The translations under genes were made by a program, and so were the position numbers. Positions 22,541-28,471 of a stretch of 28,471 nt of DNA are shown here, one piece after another; position 1 is the stretch's first letter; the number at the start of each line of letters is the position of its first letter. The DNA is taken from the NCBI GenBank assembly GCA_023397675.1, contig JAEWTV010000046.1, positions 1 to 28,471 on the forward strand, given 5' to 3'. The DNA is from Bacillota bacterium. GTDB lineage: Bacteria > Bacillota > Clostridia > Acetivibrionales > JANLFN01. Under the pieces are notes generated by a model that made no database searches, had not been told where the DNA came from, and was given only the letters and a program-made list of their open reading frames with translations.

Positions 22541-24325
22541 ATGGAAGAAGTAAATCTTGATAATAAAACCTTGGAAGACTTGCGTTTTATTGCAAAGATG
22601 ATGGGTATTAAAAGTGTAACTAAATACCGGAAAGAAGAATTGATTGAAAAAATCAAAGGCGATGAAAACAATCTTAAAGATGACAAAAAGAACCCGGAAA
22701 TCAAGGTTTCAAATATAGATTCAAATATCACATCTGAGGAACAAAGCTCTTTCGGTAGATCTTCAAAAAATAAAACCAAAATAGAAAATTCCGAGAATAA
22801 CTTAGAAAAAAGTAAAGAAGCTGAAGAAGTTGAAGAAGCTGAAGAGAAGACTGAACAGCCAAAAGTTGATGAGCCTGTTTTGAGAAAGTCAAAGCGCGGC
22901 AGGCCCAGTAAGGCTGCAAAAGAAGCAGAACCTGTCAGAGAGGAAGAGGCTCAGGTCAGGCCAAAGGAGCTTCAGGTAAAACATCCTGAGGGTGTAAAGC
23001 CAATTCACGTATTGAGACCAGAAGAACCAAAGATTCTTGCGGTTGAGCCTAAAAATATTCCTGCTGAAGAACATGCAGAAGTAAAAAATGATGTTAGAAC
23101 TGAACCTGAAAAAACCGAAAAACAGGAAGACAAGCTTGCTCCTAATCAGGTTCAGCCTAAACAGTGGAATAACCAACAGCAAAACGGAAACTATGAAAAA
23201 ATAGAGAGCGATGATCCGGTGGAGGGTGTTCTTGAGGTGTTGCCTGATGGTTATGGCTTCTTAAGAAGCGACAATTATCTTTCAGGGACAAAAGATGTTT
23301 ATGTTTCCCCTTCACAAATAAGGCGTTTCAGCTTAAAAACCGGTGACAAGGTAAAGGGAAAAGGAAGAATACCTAAGGAAGGCGAAAAGTTCCAGGCGTT
23401 GCTTTATGTTCAGACTGTTAATGGTGATCCGCCGGATGTTGCCGCAAAACGTGTTCCTTTTGAATACCTTACCCCAATATATCCTGAAGAAAAGATAACA
23501 CTTGAAACTACATCCAGGGAGCTTTCAACAAGGCTTATCGACCTTATAGCTCCTATAGGAAAAGGTCAACGCGGAATGGTTGTTTCACCTCCTAAAGCAG
23601 GTAAAACCATTCTGTTAAAAAAGATTGCAAATGCAATCACAGCAAATTACCCTGAAATAGAGTTGATAGTACTTCTTGTTGACGAACGTCCTGAAGAAGT
23701 TACAGATATGCAAAGGTCTATAAAGGGCGAGGTTATATATTCAACCTTCGATGAAGTTCCAGAGCACCACATAAAGGTTGCCGAAATGGTTCTGGAAAGG
23801 GCGCAGAGGCTTGTTGAACAAAAAAAGGATGTTGTAATACTCCTTGATAGTATTACAAGGCTTGCAAGAGCCTATAACCTTACAATTCCGCCTACGGGCA
23901 GGACATTGTCGGGTGGTTTGGACCCGGGTGCTTTACACAAGCCAAAAAGGTTTTTTGGTGCTGCAAGAAATATTGAATTTGGCGGAAGTCTTACAATAAT
24001 GGCGACTGCACTTATTGAAACAGGAAGCAGAATGGATGATGTAATTTTCGAGGAATTCAAAGGTACCGGTAACATGGAATTGCACCTTGACAGAAAGCTT
24101 TCTGAAAAGAGGATATTCCCTGCTATTGATATCAATAAGTCAAGTACGAGAAGAGAAGAACTCCTGCTTAATCAGAAGGAACTCGAAGGTATCTGGGCTA
24201 TTAGAAAAGCCATGAGCAACATGGGAACTGCAGAAGTTACCGAAATGCTTACTAACAGGCTTGTACAGACAAGAACAAATGAAGAGTTCATAAACAACCT
24301 AAAAATAACGTTTGCAGATAAATAG
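22541..24325 (+). CDS. rho: Transcription termination factor Rho with long N-terminal insertion
   Basis: Rho is a hexameric RNA helicase that ends transcription at many sites. At 594 residues it is about 170 longer than E. coli Rho (419). Order: a short Rho N-terminal helical domain (1-45; TLEDLRFIAKMMGIKSVTKYRKEELI), an inserted low-complexity region (about 50-225) rich in Glu, Lys, Pro and Val, then the RNA-binding cold-shock domain (about 227-295; GVLEVLPDGYGFLRSDNYL) and the ATPase with Walker A PPKAGKT (350-356), LLVDERPEEVTDM, LLDSITRLARAYN and GSLTIMATALIETGS. The insertion contains an AT-hook-like KRGRPSK (118-124) and a short NNQQQNGN stretch (210-217). The ATG follows AAGGTGGTGG. 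The core is complete, so the enzyme should be active. Confidence 0.97.
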   Translation: MEEVNLDNKTLEDLRFIAKMMGIKSVTKYRKEELIEKIKGDENNLKDDKKNPEIKVSNIDSNITSEEQSSFGRSSKNKTKIENSENNLEKSKEAEEVEEAEEKTEQPKVDEPVLRKSKRGRPSKAAKEAEPVREEEAQVRPKELQVKHPEGVKPIHVLRPEEPKILAVEPKNIPAEEHAEVKNDVRTEPEKTEKQEDKLAPNQVQPKQWNNQQQNGNYEKIESDDPVEGVLEVLPDGYGFLRSDNYLSGTKDVYVSPSQIRRFSLKTGDKVKGKGRIPKEGEKFQALLYVQTVNGDPPDVAAKRVPFEYLTPIYPEEKITLETTSRELSTRLIDLIAPIGKGQRGMVVSPPKAGKTILLKKIANAITANYPEIELIVLLVDERPEEVTDMQRSIKGEVIYSTFDEVPEHHIKVAEMVLERAQRLVEQKKDVVILLDSITRLARAYNLTIPPTGRTLSGGLDPGALHKPKRFFGAARNIEFGGSLTIMATALIETGSRMDDVIFEEFKGTGNMELHLDRKLSEKRIFPAIDINKSSTRREELLLNQKELEGIWAIRKAMSNMGTAEVTEMLTNRLVQTRTNEEFINNLKITFADK

Positions 24326-24411
24326 TACTTGCGCAAGAAGATTTTATGTGTTAAAATATTTTCTGTCTCTTGACAAGTATAAAACTTTAACGGGGATGAA
24401 TACTTAAATAT

Positions 24412-24473
24412 TATAACGCTTCGTTATACTTACTTTTTAGAATATTAAAATTATTTAATATAACAATCGTTAT
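24412..24473 (+). promoter_or_regulatory. Paired inverted repeats in the rpmE leader
   Basis: TATAACG-CTT-CGTTATA (24412-24428) and ATAAC-AATC-GTTAT (24460-24473) share the ATAAC core. The first is followed by CTTACTTTTT and may end rho transcription; the second lies 19 bases before the rpmE start. They could be a leader element for L31 autoregulation or an operator. No good promoter was found: TTGACA at 24370-24375 lacks a -10. Confidence 0.35.
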
Positions 24474-24492
24474 GCCGAAAGAAGGTGAAAAA

Positions 24493-24702
24493 ATGAAGGA
24501 AGGAATCCATCCTAATTACAAAGAAACTACTATTAAGTGTGCATGTGGAGAAATTATTTCAACTGGTTCCACAAAGCAGAACTTGCACGTTGAAATTTGT
24601 TCAAAGTGCCATCCTTTCTTTACAGGAAAGCAGAAACTTATTGATACCGGAGGACGTGTTGACAAGTTTAAGAAGAAATTCGGTATTGTCGATAAGGATT
24701 AA
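24493..24702 (+). CDS. rpmE: Ribosomal protein L31, zinc-binding form
   Basis: L31 is a large-subunit protein at the bridge to the small subunit. The 69-residue product is the zinc-containing type: Cys 16 and 18 (KCACGE) and Cys 36 and 39 (CSKCHPF), with the normal start MKEGIHPNYKETTI and the closing GGRVDKFKKKFGI. An in-frame ATG at 24472 lies upstream of the ribosome site (GAAGGTGA, 24481-24488), so the ATG at 24493 is used. The rho-rpmE order is as in B. subtilis. Zinc forms are often replaced under zinc limitation by a form without cysteines; no such second copy lies in this window. Confidence 0.97.
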   Translation: MKEGIHPNYKETTIKCACGEIISTGSTKQNLHVEICSKCHPFFTGKQKLIDTGGRVDKFKKKFGIVDKD

Positions 24703-24738
24703 TTGTAGTTTGAAAAATGTTAATAAACATGTTAAACT

Positions 24739-24770
24739 AAAGGCTGAGACATTCTCAGCCTTTTTGTTTT
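24739..24770 (+). terminator. Rho-independent terminator of rpmE
   Basis: A perfect 11-bp stem (AAAGGCTGAGA, 24739-24749, with TCTCAGCCTTT, 24753-24763) has a CAT loop and a T tract. The repeat element begins a few bases later. Confidence 0.93.
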
Positions 24771-24775
24771 AAGAA

Positions 24776-24896
24776 CAAAAGTGTGATACGCATCGCATTA
24801 CTGTGTCAGATTTCATCCATCGGTGCTCATTTACAAAAAGTAAACTCCGCTCCTCTGGACTCATCTTCCTTGTAATGCTCGCGTCTGACACTTTTG
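24776..24896. repeat. 121-bp palindromic intergenic repeat, copy A (MITE-like)
   Basis: The ends are imperfect terminal inverted repeats: CAAAAGTGTGATACGCATCG on the left and CAAAAGTGTCAGACGCGAGC read inward from the right, both running into GCATTAC (about 25 bp). The middle has a hairpin TTTAC-AAAAA-GTAAA (from about 24830) flanked by GGTGC and GCTCC. GTGTCAGA (24803-24810) and TCTGACAC (24884-24891) give an alternative pairing. There is no coding capacity. It looks like a non-autonomous mobile or structured repeat. Confidence 0.75.
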
Positions 24897-24901
24897 AATA
24901 A

Positions 24902-24977
24902 GATAAGTGTGCTATGTCGCATTACTGTGTCAGATTTCGTCCATCGGTGCTCATTTACAAAAAGTAAACTCCGCTCC
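24902..24977. repeat. Second, partial copy of the palindromic repeat (copy B)
   Basis: 24917-24977 is identical to 24793-24853 except for one base (A to G) over 61 bases, and similarity extends left to the AAGTGTG end near 24905. The right arm present in copy A is missing; different sequence begins at 24978. The two copies are 124 bases apart. Confidence 0.8.
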
Positions 24978-25077
24978 GATTAAAAGTGACCCGTGAGGCA
25001 GTGCTACGAATAGACCTACTTCAATTTTTTTTAAATATCGATGCCGTAGAGTGAGGCATTTTAGAATAGGAGACTAT
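24978..25077. other. Leader before the DUF1385 gene
   Basis: No gene was seen. ATGCC/GGCAT (25041-25059) can form a stem with a 9-base loop close to the ribosome site. GTGAGGCA occurs twice (about 24992 and 25051). No promoter was assigned. Confidence 0.4.
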
Positions 25078-26013
25078 ATGAAAAAAACCAGTATTGGGGG
25101 AGAGGCGCTTATTGAGGGCGTTATGATGAGAGGCCCCGAAGAAATTGCCATTGCTATAAGAAAAGCTGATGGAGAAATTACAGTTGAGAAAAAGCCTCTT
25201 CGAACGCTTGCCAAAAGGCATAAGTTTTTTAAGACTCCCATAATAAGAGGAGCGGTAGGCCTTTTTGAATCAATGGTAATTGGTGTTAAAGCCCTTATGC
25301 ATTCTGCCGAGTTTGTAGAGTTGGATGAAGAGGAAAACAAGGAGTCAAAGTTTGATAAGTTTCTTGAAAAGATTTTTGGCGATAAGTTAAAGGATGCGAT
25401 TGTTTATTTTTCAGTTATAATCGCACTCGCAATGGGAATAGGACTTTTTATACTGCTTCCTAATTTGCTTGCAAGTATTTTGAAATTCAATAAGCATACA
25501 GCAAGCGGTGTTTTATATTACAACCTTTTTGAAGGAGTATTGAGGATATTCTTATTTGTTGGGTACATCATTCTTGTTTCCAGAATGAAGGATATTGCAA
25601 GGGTTTTCATGTACCATGGTGCAGAACACAAGACCATACACTGCTATGAACATGAAGAAGAACTAACTGTTGAAAATGTCAGAAAGTATACGACAAGACA
25701 CCCTCGCTGCGGTACTGCTTTCATGTTTGTTGTAATGATCATAAGTATACTTGTTTTCTCGCTTGTAGGCTGGGGCAATATTTTTATGAATATTTTATTC
25801 AGGCTGCTTCTGCTACCTTTAGTTGCCGGATTGTCGTATGAGGTAATCAAATTTGCAGGCAGAAGTGATTCGACTTTATCCAAAATTGTAAGTGCACCAG
25901 GGCTTGCTCTTCAGCGCTTTACAACCATAGAGCCGGATGATTCTCAGATTGAAGTGGCAATTGAAGCATTAAAGAATGTAATTGTAGAAGATAGTGAAGC
26001 AGATAAATGGTAA
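25078..26013 (+). CDS. DUF1385 (YqhQ-type) integral membrane protein
   Basis: The 311-residue product belongs to the DUF1385 family, whose role is not established to my knowledge. It starts with the invariant GGEALIEGVMMRGP (7-20) and has a possible loop site rich in His and Cys, MYHGAEHKTIHCYEHEEEL then TTRHPRCGTAF (about 178-215), which could bind metal. Membrane helices are likely at about 106-130, 146-166, 215-235 and 240-255. The C-terminal PGLALQRFTTIEPDDSQIEVAI is also typical. The start is the ATG at 25078, 5 bases after AGGAG (25068-25072). It is followed after 15 bases by prmC and probably forms an operon with it; rpmE, DUF1385 and prmC neighbours are common in clostridia. Confidence 0.85.
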   Translation: MKKTSIGGEALIEGVMMRGPEEIAIAIRKADGEITVEKKPLRTLAKRHKFFKTPIIRGAVGLFESMVIGVKALMHSAEFVELDEEENKESKFDKFLEKIFGDKLKDAIVYFSVIIALAMGIGLFILLPNLLASILKFNKHTASGVLYYNLFEGVLRIFLFVGYIILVSRMKDIARVFMYHGAEHKTIHCYEHEEELTVENVRKYTTRHPRCGTAFMFVVMIISILVFSLVGWGNIFMNILFRLLLLPLVAGLSYEVIKFAGRSDSTLSKIVSAPGLALQRFTTIEPDDSQIEVAIEALKNVIVEDSEADKW

Positions 26014-26028
26014 TACGGAGGTATAGTT

Positions 26029-26910
26029 TTGAACCTTCAGGAAGCATTAGTCCATGGAAAAAAACTATTAAATATTGAAGACATTGAAACCCCGGCTGCT
26101 GAAGCTGGGGTTATACTTTGTCATGTGATAAAGAAGGAAAAGGTTTATCTGTATTCGCATGGGGAAGAGTCTTTAACGACAGAACAGCAGGATATGTTTT
26201 TCGAGTTGCTGGAACAGCGGGCTAAAGGAAAGCCCCTTCAGTATATAACCGGAATTCAGGAATTTATGGCGCTGGATTTCGTTGTAAATGAGAATGTGCT
26301 AATACCCAGACATGATACTGAGATACTTGTTGAAACAGTAATTGATTATGTAAAAAGAGGTGTTCTAAACAAAGAAGATAATGTTAGAATTTTGGATATA
26401 GGTACTGGCTCAGGGTGCATTGCAGTAAGCCTTGCACATTATTTGCCGAATATTGGTGTTTATGCACTTGATATATCTAAGAAGGCGCTTGAAACAGCGC
26501 ATTTAAATTCAGTAAAAAATGATGTTGAACAGAAAATCAGGTTTATTAATTCGGATATTCTAGAAATTATCAGGGAAGGCTGCTATCGCGAGTTACAGGA
26601 TATACCCTTTGATATAGTTGTATCAAATCCTCCGTATATATCTAAGAAAGCAGTCGAAGGTTTGAAAAAAGAAGTAAAACACTTTGAACCATACAATGCT
26701 CTTTGCGGAGGGGATGATGGACTTGATTTTTACAGGGCGCTAAATAAAGGAATATCAAACCTTTTAAAAAGCGGAGGTTTTATTGCGCTTGAAATAGGTT
26801 ATGACCAGGCAGATGAAGTCAAAGAACTATTTAAAGATACCTGCTCAGATATAAAGATTATCAAGGACTTTTCCGGTAATGACCGTGTTTGCTGCGGCAT
26901 ACTGAAATAA
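26029..26910 (+). CDS. prmC: Peptide chain release factor N5-glutamine methyltransferase PrmC
   Basis: PrmC methylates the glutamine of the GGQ motif in release factors RF1 and RF2 with S-adenosylmethionine, improving termination. The 293-residue product has an N-terminal helical domain (to about 95; PLQYITGIQEFM, VLIPRHDTEILVE), the SAM loop ILDIGTGSGC (121-130) and the catalytic NPPY (200-203). The start is a TTG at 26029, 7 bases after GGAGG (26017-26021); this matches the normal N-terminus. The usual neighbour prfA is not present on either side. It ends 5 bases from the convergent ytvI-type gene, with no clear terminator between them. Confidence 0.95.
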   Translation: MNLQEALVHGKKLLNIEDIETPAAEAGVILCHVIKKEKVYLYSHGEESLTTEQQDMFFELLEQRAKGKPLQYITGIQEFMALDFVVNENVLIPRHDTEILVETVIDYVKRGVLNKEDNVRILDIGTGSGCIAVSLAHYLPNIGVYALDISKKALETAHLNSVKNDVEQKIRFINSDILEIIREGCYRELQDIPFDIVVSNPPYISKKAVEGLKKEVKHFEPYNALCGGDDGLDFYRALNKGISNLLKSGGFIALEIGYDQADEVKELFKDTCSDIKIIKDFSGNDRVCCGILK

Positions 26911-26915
26911 GCAGA

Positions 26916-27986
26916 CTATTCCTTCCACAGCTTTATAGCACCTGATACCTGGAGATTTTTAAGGATAATAACACTCATTGGTCCTATAATCATTCCGAGT
27001 ACTCCAAACAAGCTTAAGCCAATATACATTGCTATCAAGGTGACTAGTGGGTGAAGTCCAATCTGTGAGCTTACTATCTTAGGCTCAAGCACCTGTCTTA
27101 TAATTACACCTATTACATAGATTATTGCAATACCAAGTGCAAGCTTTGTGTCACCTGTAATAAGATTCCATCCAATCCACGGTACCATGATTATACCTGT
27201 TCCAAGTACAGGTATTACTTCACATATAGCAACAGCAAGACCTATAAGTATTGCATAGTTTACACCCAATATCATTAAACCGACACTGACTTCCACAAAG
27301 GTAAAGAACATAAGTATAAGTATCGCTTTAAAGTATCCAAGAAGTGCATGGAATGTGTTTTCCTTAATACCTGGGAATTTCTTGGACCAGCTGTCTGGAA
27401 GCTGTTTATAGACAAATTGCCTTATTTCTCTTCTGTCGCTGCTTATGAAATAGGTAGCAAGCAAAGTGACAATTATAAAAATCAATATATTAGGTATTGA
27501 TTTAACCGTTCCTATTACATAATTAACAATGGAGGTAACAATATCTTCAAGCTTTGGAGCCAGGTTCTTGACTCCTTCGTTGATAGCATCCACAACTGTC
27601 TTCGGAAGTGTATCATATACATTTGCAAGTTTATCAAAGTATTGCTGTATCTGGTCTGAAGAATTGGATATCGAATGGCTTATATTATTCTGAAGAACTA
27701 TAAGCTCATTTATCATATTTACTATTATAATAACTGCTATAAAACCAATTATTCCTACAGTGATAAGCAAAGAGGTAATTGCGGCAAGGTGACGAGGAAA
27801 TCTGAGCTTGTTTTCAAGCAACCTAATTAAAGGTTCGTTTATAAGCGCAATTAGAATCGCAACTAAAAAAGGTGCAATAAACGGAAATAGATACCGTATT
27901 GTAAAATATATGGCAAGAAAAATCGCTACAACAGCTAAAAGCTTTACTATGAATTTTATATACTTATCATACCCTTGAAGTACCAT
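26916..27986 (-). CDS. ytvI: YtvI-type AI-2E family membrane protein (sporulation-associated)
   Basis: This 356-residue protein has about eight hydrophobic segments and belongs to the AI-2E/PerM transporter family. Segments such as YFISSDRREIRQFVYKQLP, AICEVIPVLGTGIIMVPW and EPKIVSSQIGLHPLVTLIAM fit the YtvI group, recorded as a sporulation integral membrane protein in Bacillus and clostridia; that grouping is from family knowledge. The reverse-strand ATG at 27986 has AGGGAG 13 bases upstream, which is a long spacing but no better start exists. Transport substrate is unknown. A sigma-A-like promoter overlapping a palindrome lies upstream (28031-28059), which is odd for a sporulation gene. Confidence 0.75.
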   Translation of the reverse strand: MVLQGYDKYIKFIVKLLAVVAIFLAIYFTIRYLFPFIAPFLVAILIALINEPLIRLLENKLRFPRHLAAITSLLITVGIIGFIAVIIIVNMINELIVLQNNISHSISNSSDQIQQYFDKLANVYDTLPKTVVDAINEGVKNLAPKLEDIVTSIVNYVIGTVKSIPNILIFIIVTLLATYFISSDRREIRQFVYKQLPDSWSKKFPGIKENTFHALLGYFKAILILMFFTFVEVSVGLMILGVNYAILIGLAVAICEVIPVLGTGIIMVPWIGWNLITGDTKLALGIAIIYVIGVIIRQVLEPKIVSSQIGLHPLVTLIAMYIGLSLFGVLGMIIGPMSVIILKNLQVSGAIKLWKE

Positions 27987-28030
27987 ATAGTTTGTTTTGC
28001 TCCCTGGATGTTATTATTGGTATATATATA

Positions 28031-28059
28031 ATTATATGGCATATGTGCCATGCTGTAAA
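28031..28059 (-). promoter_or_regulatory. ytvI promoter with palindrome in the spacer
   Basis: On the reverse strand TTTACA (28059-28054), 17 bases, TATAAT (28036-28031). The spacer is filled by the perfect inverted repeat ATGGCA-TATG-TGCCAT (28036-28051), as expected of a repressor operator. Confidence 0.6.
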
Positions 28060-28393
28060 CCAATAAGAATTTAATTTCTAATAGATGTATTTTATGATTA
28101 AATAGGCATACAACAAGAAAATTGTATACAAAGTTCAAACACACATGTATTAAATGCAGTATTTAAGCCGCTTTCCGAAAAAATATAGTTTGATTTTTTC
28201 TACAATTCGCAGTATAATTGTTATGCTTAAGTATGGATAAATTATTACTATATTTCCGTATCTAATTATAGCTTTCATTGATTGACTTATTACCTGGTGA
28301 TAATTATAATTAATATGGTTGAGCACCTTATATATAAATGGAAGTTTAAAATTACTTAAATCATAGCATTCATTCAAGAAAGGAGTAGGTTTT
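28060..28393. other. Intergenic region between ytvI and the last gene
   Basis: About 330 bases without a credible gene; reverse-strand frames here lack ribosome sites. A sigma-A-type promoter on the forward strand lies at 28190-28218 and is listed separately. The rest is AT-rich with no obvious structure. Confidence 0.5.
28190..28218 (+). promoter_or_regulatory. Sigma-A promoter of the last, partial gene
   Basis: TTGATT (28190-28195) and TATAAT (28213-28218), 17 bases apart. It leaves a leader of about 165 bases before the GTG at 28394. Confidence 0.6.
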
Positions 28394-28471
28394 GTGGGGA
28401 ACGATGAATTACAATTACTGGCATTGCTTGTAGCGATATTACTTCCTGCATTAAGTGCCGCACTTTGTTAC
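28394..28471 (+). CDS. Unidentified gene, 5' end only (hydrophobic N-terminus)
   Basis: Only the first 26 codons are in the window. They begin with GTG at 28394, after AAAGGAG (28379-28385) at 8 bases, and read MGNDELQLLALLVAILLPAL, then SAALCY. After a short acidic start the sequence is a hydrophobic helix, so a membrane protein or secreted protein is likely. The reading frame is open to the window edge. I cannot name the family from so little; the ribosome site and promoter make a real gene likely. Confidence 0.55.
   Translation, partial: MGNDELQLLALLVAILLPALSAALCY

Noticed and set aside
24370..24375. Perfect TTGACA upstream of rpmE
   Set aside because: No acceptable -10 hexamer lies 16-19 bases downstream, so I did not call a promoter.
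24793..24977. Two near-identical direct repeats, possible CRISPR array
   Set aside because: Only two copies of 61 bases, too long for a CRISPR repeat, with internal inverted repeats and no cas genes nearby.
28150..28377. 75-residue reverse-strand open frame before the last gene
   Set aside because: No ribosome site, low-complexity composition, and it overlaps the forward promoter and leader.

Overview
This window is an AT-rich stretch of chromosome from an endospore-forming, flagellated low-GC Firmicute. It contains spoIIID, spoVG, spoVT and ytvI-type sporulation genes, flagellar rod genes of the flhO/flhP kind, a PrsA-type foldase, an LtaS-type polymerase and strong AGGAGG-like ribosome sites. 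Gene order and sequence suggest a clostridium (class Clostridia), possibly near the cellulolytic Ruminiclostridium group; that last step is inference. No tRNA, rRNA, CRISPR array, prophage or transposase gene was seen. The region is mostly conserved core genome, so its interest lies mainly in regulation and in a few intergenic elements.

Layout. (1) 1-5036, forward: spoIIID, an mbl-type actin, then a flagellar rod cluster (flhO, flhP, a stand-alone rod-binding protein) whose last gene overlaps a membrane-anchored phosphodiester glycosidase. (2) 5060-7017: fabZ and, convergent to it, murC. (3) 7054-7513: a long AT-rich divergent intergenic region with a nested inverted repeat and a purR promoter carrying a PurBox-like site. 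(4) 7514-17548, forward: purR, spoVG, glmU, prs, pth, mfd, a PrsA-like foldase and spoVT. This order largely matches Bacillus subtilis, but yabJ, ctc and fin are missing. (5) 17870-20849: a small secreted helical protein, then pgsA and an LtaS-like polymerase. (6) 20853-22357: a reverse-strand nitroreductase-like gene, then a structured leader and a zinc-ribbon protein. (7) 22378-24766: rho with a long N-terminal insertion, and rpmE. (8) 24776-24977: a palindromic repeat element with a second partial copy. (9) 25078-28471: a DUF1385 membrane protein, prmC, a reverse-strand ytvI-type gene and the start of an unidentified gene.

How the genes work together. Envelope building is the main thread: MurC and GlmU (peptidoglycan precursors), FabZ (fatty acids), PgsA and LtaS-like (phosphatidylglycerol to glycerol-phosphate polymer), Mbl (rod shape) and PrsA (folding outside the membrane). 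A second thread is information processing: Prs and PurR (PRPP and purines), Pth, Mfd, Rho, L31 and PrmC. The third is development. Four alternative-sigma or operator sites can be read directly: a sigma-D-like promoter before flhO, a sigma-H promoter before spoVG, a sigma-G promoter before spoVT and a PurBox-like site before purR.

Start codons are unusual: seven genes appear to start with TTG and two with GTG, each chosen from the position of the ribosome site. No single clearly new enzyme system was found. The best candidates for undescribed biology are the leader RNA at 21522-21672, the repeat at 24776-24977, the Rho insertion with an AT-hook-like motif, the palindrome inside the ytvI promoter, and the coupling of a phosphodiester glycosidase to flagellar rod genes.
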